DNA of 9,605 nucleotides from Deltaproteobacteria bacterium (GTDB lineage: Bacteria > Desulfobacterota > DSM-4660 > Desulfatiglandales > Desulfatiglandaceae), in NCBI GenBank assembly GCA_019313765.1, contig JAFDAP010000038.1, positions 1 through 9,605 on the forward strand, written 5' to 3'. Each line of letters starts with the position of its first letter. Position 1 is the stretch's first letter. The notes beneath the pieces are model-generated. The model saw only the letters and a program-made list of their open reading frames with translations, made no database searches and had not been told where the DNA came from. Shown here piece after piece: positions 5,407 through 9,605 of this stretch. The translations under genes were made by a program, and so were the position numbers.

Positions 5407-6511
5407 AGAGATACGTGCCTTTGCTGAGACTGCTCGTCGCTTTGCACAAAAAGAGATAGCCCCCATGCTGGCTGATGAGCGTGACGGCAACCTGGAAGGT
5501 GTACCCGGACTCCTTGAACTTGCCGAATCTGTGGGTCTTCTTGCCAGCGCCGATCCCGAGAGCCCCGGACGGGACTTTGGGGTCTGGGGAAATGCCTGTC
5601 TTAAAGAAGGACCGGGTTTCTCCGTTGCAGTGCTTCGAGAGATTGCCCGCACATGTGCCGGCGTGGCCTCCTGCCTCCATTTTGCGGGTCTCGGCGCCCT
5701 GGAATTGATGGGAACGAAACATGTGCCCAGAAGGGTGGTGGTGGCCTTTTTTGAAGAGACCTGGCGCTTAACCGGAGAAGCCATTAAAACCCCTCCCCAC
5801 AGGGCCGCACGACTGGAGCAGAAAGACAGCCAGCAGGAACTCTCCGGAAAAAAGAACTTCGTGCACGCACTGCCAGAATGCGATGCCTTTGTGATTTATG
5901 CATCAGGCGCTTCCGGATGGCAGCCGGTCCTCATCCCAAGGAAGTCAGCAGGATTGATTTTACGGGACGTTGGGCAGCGGAGCGGACTTGCCGCCGTTGA
6001 AGTTGTAAATCTTTCCTTTGAAAGGGTTCTGCTCAATCGCGAATGGCTTCTGTCTCCTCGTGCCCCTTCCCTATTCCTGCGAAGGCTTCTTTTAGGGCTT
6101 TGCGCCATTTCTCTTGGAAATGCTGAAGGAGCCCTGGATGCGGGCCGGAACTATGCTGCCGGCCGTTACCAAGGCGGGGATCAGATCGACTCCCACGGAG
6201 CCGTTCTGCTCATGCTCGGAGACGCGGCATCACGGGTATGGGCGTGCTCGGCCTATCTGGACAACCTGTGTAAAATGGATGGGGACACAGACGACGCCCT
6301 CTTGCGTGCCTTTGCAGCAAAGCTTCGAATAACCATTGACTGCTGCCAGGCGGTGTCCGACTGCCTCCAGGTATTCGGCGGTTACGGTTACATGGAGGAT
6401 TTCGCTATGGAAAAACGACTCAGGGACGCACTGACCCTTAAAATCGTAGCCATGAGGCCAGATGATATGCGGGTGCTTTGCGCACTGCACAGTGCGGGAG
6501 ATGAAGCATGA
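5396..6511 (+). CDS. Acyl-CoA dehydrogenase family protein lacking the catalytic glutamate
   Basis: The 371-residue product starts at ATG 5396, overlapping the upstream gene by 11 bases, with AAGGGG seven bases upstream. An N-terminal helical domain (about 1-125), a divergent beta domain (about 126-225, with SGKKNFVHALPECDAFVIYA) and a C-terminal helical domain (226-371) fit the acyl-CoA dehydrogenase fold. The C-terminal FAD/tetramer motif is present as VFGGYGYMEDFAMEKRLRDA (residues 326-345). In active members the text after R-D-A is x4-I-Y-E-G-T, the Glu being the catalytic base. Here it reads LTLKIVAMR, placing Ala352 at that position. The central T-E-P-x-A-G-S-D motif is also not recognisable. 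It is probably a non-catalytic or differently acting subunit working with the next gene product, whose ATG overlaps its stop by four bases. Paired dehydrogenases in which only one chain keeps the glutamate are known, for example ChsE1-ChsE2 in Mycobacterium. Confidence 0.85.
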   Translation: MKAEEIRAFAETARRFAQKEIAPMLADERDGNLEGVPGLLELAESVGLLASADPESPGRDFGVWGNACLKEGPGFSVAVLREIARTCAGVASCLHFAGLGALELMGTKHVPRRVVVAFFEETWRLTGEAIKTPPHRAARLEQKDSQQELSGKKNFVHALPECDAFVIYASGASGWQPVLIPRKSAGLILRDVGQRSGLAAVEVVNLSFERVLLNREWLLSPRAPSLFLRRLLLGLCAISLGNAEGALDAGRNYAAGRYQGGDQIDSHGAVLLMLGDAASRVWACSAYLDNLCKMDGDTDDALLRAFAAKLRITIDCCQAVSDCLQVFGGYGYMEDFAMEKRLRDALTLKIVAMRPDDMRVLCALHSAGDEA

Positions 6512-7833
6512 ACCCCGAACTTACCCCTTCCCGGTCACGACTTGCCCTTGGGCCCCTGGGCCGCTTCATGTACGATGCCAGGGCTTTGAGCATCTGGGAC
6601 CGGGATACGGCCACACTTCCTTTCCCTTACCGGAGGCTCAGGAAGCGGTACAGGGCCTTTGCCAGGGAATACATCGCCCCTCATGCCCTAAAGGCCGATG
6701 CGGATCCCTATTCCATTGATGTGCGGGATCTTTTTATCAAGTCTGCAAGCCGTGGTTTCCAGACAGAGCTTTTACCCCAACCCCTGGGAACCATGAAGTT
6801 CTCCTCCCTTTTACGCTCTTTTCTTCTCGGACCGGTCCTCAAGGCCGAGGAGTTTTGTGCCGCATGCGGAGGGCTGGGGCTTTCCCTGCTTGCCCATGAA
6901 CTGGGGATGGCGCCGTTGTTCGTCTGCGGCGACTCCAGGGCGGTGCTGCGGTGGATGTGGAGAATCTACAGGGAGATCAAACGGGGCGAGCCGGCTATTG
7001 CGGCTTTTGCTATTACTGAACCGGATGCGGGATCGGATATGGAGGAGACTGTGGGCGCGGCCTCGGCAAGACTGTCCTGCCGGGGCAGGAAAGTTGCCGG
7101 AGGGTGGCGGCTGTCAGGTAGAAAGTGCTTTATCTCAGATGGCGCAGTGGCCCGCTGGGTCACCCTGTTTGCAGCTCCGGAGGGAAGGGGCCTGGAGAGC
7201 TGGACCTGTTACCTCCTGGACAAGTCCATGCAAGGGTTTTCCGTTGGACGGACGGAACGAAAAATGGGACAGAGGGCCGCGGATGCATCGGAACTGATCT
7301 TGGAGGATGTTTTTGTCCCTGATAAGCGGGTCATTGGCCCTGTAGGCGCCGGATGGGCCATAAACCGTAATGTACTCAACTTCTCCAGGCCTGTTGTAGG
7401 CGCCATCGCCATGGGAATTGCGCGAGGTGCCTTTGAGCACTCTGTCCGGTTCTGTAATGAAAACCGCCTGGGCAATCGCCTGCTCGTGGACTTCCAGGAT
7501 GTACAACTGGCGCTGGCAGACATGATGACAAAGCTGTCCGCCATGAGAGGGCTGGTGTGGCAGGCGGTCCGGTATCGGTTTCCATTCCAGGCCGCAGGTT
7601 CAATGGCCAAGGTCTTCTGCTCAGATACTGCCTGGGAGGTGTGTAATCAGGCCATGGAACTCCTGGGGGACCATGGCTACCTCCACTCCCAAAGTGTTGA
7701 GAAGGCGGCTCGCGACGTCAGGCTTACCCAAATCTATGAAGGCACAAACCAGATCAACCGGCTTGCCATTGTTGAAAGCCAACTGGGCGCGGAATTCAAG
7801 CCTTCATACTTGCGGGAAACAGATGCCCCTTAG
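6508..7833 (+). CDS. Acyl-CoA dehydrogenase, catalytic subunit
   Basis: This is a 441-residue acyl-CoA dehydrogenase starting in an ATGA overlap with the previous stop, so translation is probably coupled. An N-terminal extension of about 35 residues precedes the helical domain. FAITEPDAGSDMEE (167-180) is the flavin/substrate motif, and WRLSGRKCFISDGAVARWVTLFA is the following beta-domain segment. RKMGQRAADASELILEDVFVP (251-271) leads into the C-terminal domain. ELLGDHGYLHSQSVEKAARD then runs to RLTQIYEGTNQIN, with E411 as the catalytic base. It uses FAD to introduce a 2,3-double bond in an acyl-CoA thioester, passing electrons to an electron-transfer flavoprotein; the acyl substrate cannot be told from sequence. 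With the preceding glutamate-less homologue it plausibly forms a heteromer. It ends the operon; no clear intrinsic terminator is seen downstream. Confidence 0.92.
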   Translation: MNPELTPSRSRLALGPLGRFMYDARALSIWDRDTATLPFPYRRLRKRYRAFAREYIAPHALKADADPYSIDVRDLFIKSASRGFQTELLPQPLGTMKFSSLLRSFLLGPVLKAEEFCAACGGLGLSLLAHELGMAPLFVCGDSRAVLRWMWRIYREIKRGEPAIAAFAITEPDAGSDMEETVGAASARLSCRGRKVAGGWRLSGRKCFISDGAVARWVTLFAAPEGRGLESWTCYLLDKSMQGFSVGRTERKMGQRAADASELILEDVFVPDKRVIGPVGAGWAINRNVLNFSRPVVGAIAMGIARGAFEHSVRFCNENRLGNRLLVDFQDVQLALADMMTKLSAMRGLVWQAVRYRFPFQAAGSMAKVFCSDTAWEVCNQAMELLGDHGYLHSQSVEKAARDVRLTQIYEGTNQINRLAIVESQLGAEFKPSYLRETDAP

Positions 7834-7986
7834 GTCTATCCATCCTGATTTTTGATATGGCCTCCGGCTTGCAGAGCCTATGCCTCGGAGAGGACCTGAG
7901 TTCAAGTGGATGGGTTTGCCCCATGAGGATGGACTTTACCGATTGTCACCAAAGTTATGAATCCAGTAAGTTATAGTATTCCGGGG
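7834..7986. other. Intergenic region after the operon, no gene seen
   Basis: It holds a weak nested stem near 7863-7895 (CTCC/GGAG around GGCT/AGCC) and a distant 8-bp inverted repeat TCCATCCT/AGGATGGA. Neither has a T-run, so no terminator is called. Confidence 0.3.
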
Positions 7987-8172
7987 TCATGTAATTAAAG
8001 GAGGTATCCGGCTATGAATCGGAAGGGCAGGGTGCTTTTCGTTCGGTTCCGGCAGAAACGTCAAAGCAAAAGTGGTTTTGCCAACCTGTCTTGGCCCTCC
8101 TATAAAGACCATTTTGCTTTTTAGGTCGTGTTTTGCCGATTTTTTCAGGTATCTTTTAAAGATTTCCGGCAT
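7987..8172 (-). pseudogene. Remnant of an AAA+ ATPase gene (DUF4143/AAA_14-type)
   Basis: Only the first 61 codons remain. The start MPEIFKRYLKKS is followed by MVFIGGPRQVGKTT, a Walker A motif (G26 to T33) typical of the widespread ATPases with an AAA_14 domain and C-terminal DUF4143, normally about 380-450 residues. Similarity stops after NEKHPA (residue 48). The rest (LPIHSRIPPLIT, stop) looks like unrelated read-through, so the body was deleted. The 75-bp repeat covers its promoter, leader and first dozen codons. Confidence 0.75.
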
Positions 8173-8212
8173 GGTAAAATCGTCATAACACGATTTTACT
8201 CATGAGTAAAGT
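8138..8212 (-). repeat. 75-bp repeat, copy 2: promoter/leader of the ATPase remnant
   Basis: This copy is in what seems its native setting, reading into the Walker A fragment. It shares 70 of 75 bases with 2156-2230, including the palindrome at 8195-8210. Confidence 0.8.
8195..8210. promoter_or_regulatory. Perfect 16-bp palindrome, candidate operator of the ATPase remnant
   Basis: TTTACTCATGAGTAAA is identical to the palindrome at 2213-2228 and lies 22 bases upstream of the ATPase start codon, a position suited to repression or autoregulation. Confidence 0.55.
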
Positions 8213-8272
8213 AGAGCGTATCGGGATTTTGCAACCCATTTCATCCTTAAATGAGGTTTTAGGCCCTTTCCC

Positions 8273-8635
8273 CTATATTTCTTTACTCAGGATTATTTTT
8301 ACCATGTTTTGCAGCTTCGACAGACTAAATGGTTTCTGAAGACAGGCTGTGGCCCCACTTTTCAGAAGATCATGTACCGGTCCATCTCCGGTGATTACAA
8401 TAATAGGAGTGGAAGGATATCTTGCTTTTATTCTTCGTGTTAATTCAAGACCATCCATTTTCGGCATCATGTAGTCCGTGATAATTAGATCATACGATTT
8501 CTTATAAATGTGGTTGATTGCTTCAACCCCGTTTTCCGCAACATCTATTTCGTAATCATAAGGTTTCAGGGTCTCAATCAGTAACGTCCTCACAGTCTCT
8601 TCGTCATCAGCGATAAGGATCCGTTTCTTTTCCAT
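8273..8635 (-). CDS. Stand-alone response regulator receiver protein (CheY-like)
   Basis: The 120-residue product consists of one receiver domain and nothing else. Residues expected for phosphorylation are present: acidic pair D10/D11 (LIADDEE), phospho-acceptor D54 (LIITDYMMPKMDG), T82 (VITGDG) and K101 (CLQKPF). GAGGGGG lies about eight bases before the ATG. With no output domain it must act by binding a partner or as a phosphorelay intermediate. No histidine kinase is present in the window, so its input is unknown. Confidence 0.92.
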   Translation of the reverse strand: MEKKRILIADDEETVRTLLIETLKPYDYEIDVAENGVEAINHIYKKSYDLIITDYMMPKMDGLELTRRIKARYPSTPIIVITGDGPVHDLLKSGATACLQKPFSLSKLQNMVKIILSKEI

Positions 8636-8656
8636 CTGTTTTCCCCCTCTCGCTTG

Positions 8657-8684
8657 AATACAACTCTAACGATAGTAAAGTCAA
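8657..8684 (-). promoter_or_regulatory. Candidate promoter of the response regulator gene
   Basis: On the minus strand TTGACT (8684-8679), a 16-bp spacer and TGTATT (8662-8657) form a plausible but imperfect sigma70 promoter, about 20 bases upstream of the start codon. Confidence 0.35.
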
Positions 8685-8768
8685 CAAAAAAATACAACCA
8701 ACAGTTGTTAGACTTCCATGATTTTTCTGTGGTAGATGTTCTCTCTAATTGACAGGATGAGGGAGTAT

Positions 8769-8854
8769 TGATGGTCTCGTAAAAAGTCTCCAAGGCCGTC
8801 ACTCCCGCGGGAATGACGAAAACGGGTGCTTTCTGACTTTTTTCGAGTTTATCA
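8769..8854. mobile_element. Second MITE-like palindromic element
   Basis: The left end TGATGGTCTCGTAAAAAGTC (8769-8788) differs from the left end of the 2230-2375 element at one base. The right end (8835-8854, ending GAGTTTATCA) is its imperfect inverted copy. The interior carries a short near-palindrome GTCACTCCCGCGGGAATGAC (8799-8818), different from the interior of the first element. The 86-bp unit sits directly upstream of the XRE-family gene. Confidence 0.6.
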
Positions 8855-8876
8855 GTATAATTGGAGGAAATATCGA

Positions 8877-9272
8877 TTGCTGAACAAAAATATCGGACAA
8901 AAAATCAAACAGATAAGAAAAAGCTGGGGAATTTCTCAGATTGAATTGGCCGAAAGGATAGGTATCTCTTTCCAGCAGATTCAAAAATATGAGAAGGGAC
9001 TAACCATGATCTCTGTCATGCGTTTGCAACAGATTTCGGAAGTCCTTGGTGTTAACATCACTGTCTTTTTTGAAGATGAGGGAATAACTCCTAAAGTTTC
9101 GGACTTTGCGTTAAAATACTCTCCTGGAGGAGATCGCCTTGAAATCTTTCAACCACTTGACAAAGAAGAGATTATCCTTTTGAAACTCTTCCGCAAAACA
9201 AGAAATAAAAAGATAAGAGAAGGCATCTTAAAACAATTGCGGGGGGTTATTGAGCTGGAAAATAAAAAATAA
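8877..9272 (+). CDS. XRE-family helix-turn-helix transcriptional regulator
   Basis: TTG at 8877 is chosen because GGAGG (8863-8867) lies nine bases upstream and the protein then begins MLNKNIGQKIKQIRK, a normal start for this family. The open frame reaches back to 8826 inside the palindromic element, which is unlikely to be coding. The 131-residue product has a Cro/C1-type helix-turn-helix at about residues 5-60, with ISQIELAERIGISFQQIQKYEKG (about 20-41) as helices 2-3, followed by LQQISEVLGVNITVFFED. The C-terminal half is polar and ends in a lysine/arginine-rich helix (LFRKTRNKKIREGILKQL), possibly for dimerisation. It may regulate itself or the following radC-like gene. It is more AT-rich than the metabolic operon. 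Confidence 0.85.
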   Translation: MLNKNIGQKIKQIRKSWGISQIELAERIGISFQQIQKYEKGLTMISVMRLQQISEVLGVNITVFFEDEGITPKVSDFALKYSPGGDRLEIFQPLDKEEIILLKLFRKTRNKKIREGILKQLRGVIELENKK

Positions 9273-9310
9273 GGCCCCTGTCTATTATTCAGTTGACAAA
9301 ATACAGGGCC
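9273..9310. repeat. Inverted repeat between the XRE gene and radC
   Basis: GGCCCCTGT (9273-9281) pairs with ACAGGGCC (9303-9310) with one bulged C around a 21-nt loop. It starts at the base after the XRE stop codon. No T-run follows, so it may be an attenuator or weak terminator before radC. Confidence 0.35.
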
Positions 9311-9334
9311 ATAGAATTAGGACCGGAAATCACT

Positions 9335-9605
9335 TTGAAACGTATAAAAGATCTTCCCAATTTTGATAGACCACGAGAGAAATTAGCCGCCAAAGGGCCG
9401 GAAGCTCTTTCAGATACAGAACTTTTCGCTATCCTCCTCGGAAGCGGGATCAAAGGAAAGGATGCCTTCCGAGTAGCTCATGATATTCTTAGAAAGCTTG
9501 ATAACGATGCTGAAAAGATGAGTGTAAATGATCTTGTCTCAATAGACGGCGTTGGCTTTGCAAAGGCTTGTCAGATTGTAGCATCTTTTGAACTTGCCAG
9601 AAGGA
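9335..9605 (+). CDS. radC: RadC/UPF0758 family protein, N-terminal part (runs off window)
   Basis: Reading from TTG at 9335 gives 90 codons open to the right edge: KRIKDLPNFDRPREKLAAKG, then EALSDTELFAILLGSGIKGKD, then NDLVSIDGVGFAKACQIVASFELARR. This matches the N-terminal helix-hairpin-helix-type domain of RadC family proteins (x-x-D-L-P-x-x-x-R-P-R-E-K-L and S-D-x-E-L-x-A-I-L-L). The JAB/MPN metal-dependent domain expected next lies outside the window. The start is uncertain: no ATG is in frame nearby and the AGGA upstream is rather distant. Despite the name, a role in DNA repair is not established for the family, which is often found on mobile elements. Confidence 0.85.
   Translation, partial: MKRIKDLPNFDRPREKLAAKGPEALSDTELFAILLGSGIKGKDAFRVAHDILRKLDNDAEKMSVNDLVSIDGVGFAKACQIVASFELARR

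Noticed and set aside
7855..7960. Possible short coding remnant after the operon (plus strand, ...EFKWMGLPHEDGLYRL...)
   Set aside because: It has protein-like composition but no start signal and no family I can name.
8014..8124. Plus-strand 36-codon ORF (ATG 8014) with an excellent AAAGGAGGT ribosome site
   Set aside because: It lies antisense to the ATPase remnant, ends quickly, and its product has no recognisable features; the ribosome-site match is probably chance.
8833..8861. Promoter with perfect TATAAT (8856-8861) and CTGACT at 17 bp for the XRE gene
   Set aside because: The predicted transcript start would fall after the GGAGG ribosome site that decides the start codon, so the two readings conflict.
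1..9605. CRISPR array, tRNA, rRNA or complete insertion sequence
   Set aside because: No regularly spaced repeats, no cloverleaf or rRNA-like segment, and no transposase reading frame were seen on either strand.

Overview
The window looks like part of a Desulfobacterota (deltaproteobacterial) or similar anaerobe's chromosome. This is inferred from a probable selenocysteine-encoding gene next to a LysR regulator of the selenium-associated type, a membrane-anchored class III cyclase of a kind common in that group, paired acyl-CoA dehydrogenase genes, and several intergenic palindromic repeats. The right end appears more AT-rich and mosaic than the left and middle.

Bases 1-2230, all minus strand, hold three genes in the order lysR -> small TusA-like gene -> cyclase. 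The most notable item is the TusA-like gene at 807-1043. It is a 78-residue reading frame interrupted by one in-frame TGA at codon 13. The reading frame continues sensibly on both sides of the TGA. A hairpin with a GGUC apical loop starts a few bases past it, with the loop 18 nt after the TGA, which is the geometry of a bacterial SECIS element. The predicted selenocysteine falls exactly on the catalytic cysteine position of TusA. A conventional ORF search splits or misses this gene. The cyclase at the left edge has a membrane domain that runs straight into the middle of the catalytic domain, so it carries a large internal deletion.

Bases 2138-2493 are repeat-rich. A 75-bp repeat with a perfect 16-bp palindrome is found again at 8138-8212, where it is the promoter and start of a broken AAA+ ATPase gene. 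At the lysR copy, the ATPase start codon and about 12 codons are fused in frame onto lysR. Next to it is a MITE-like nested palindrome (2230-2375), whose terminal repeats recur at 8769-8854.

Bases 2494-7833 hold a metabolic region. A predicted lipoprotein of the alkyl-sulfatase metallo-beta-lactamase family (minus strand) is divergent from a tightly overlapping plus-strand operon: an acetoacetate-decarboxylase-family protein, an acyl-CoA dehydrogenase homologue lacking the usual catalytic glutamate, and an acyl-CoA dehydrogenase that retains it. The last two plausibly form one heteromeric enzyme. A good sigma70-type promoter precedes the operon. The substrate cannot be deduced.

Bases 7834-9605 contain the ATPase remnant, a stand-alone response regulator receiver (minus strand), a second MITE-like element, an XRE-family repressor-like gene, and the 5' part of a radC-family gene that runs off the right edge.
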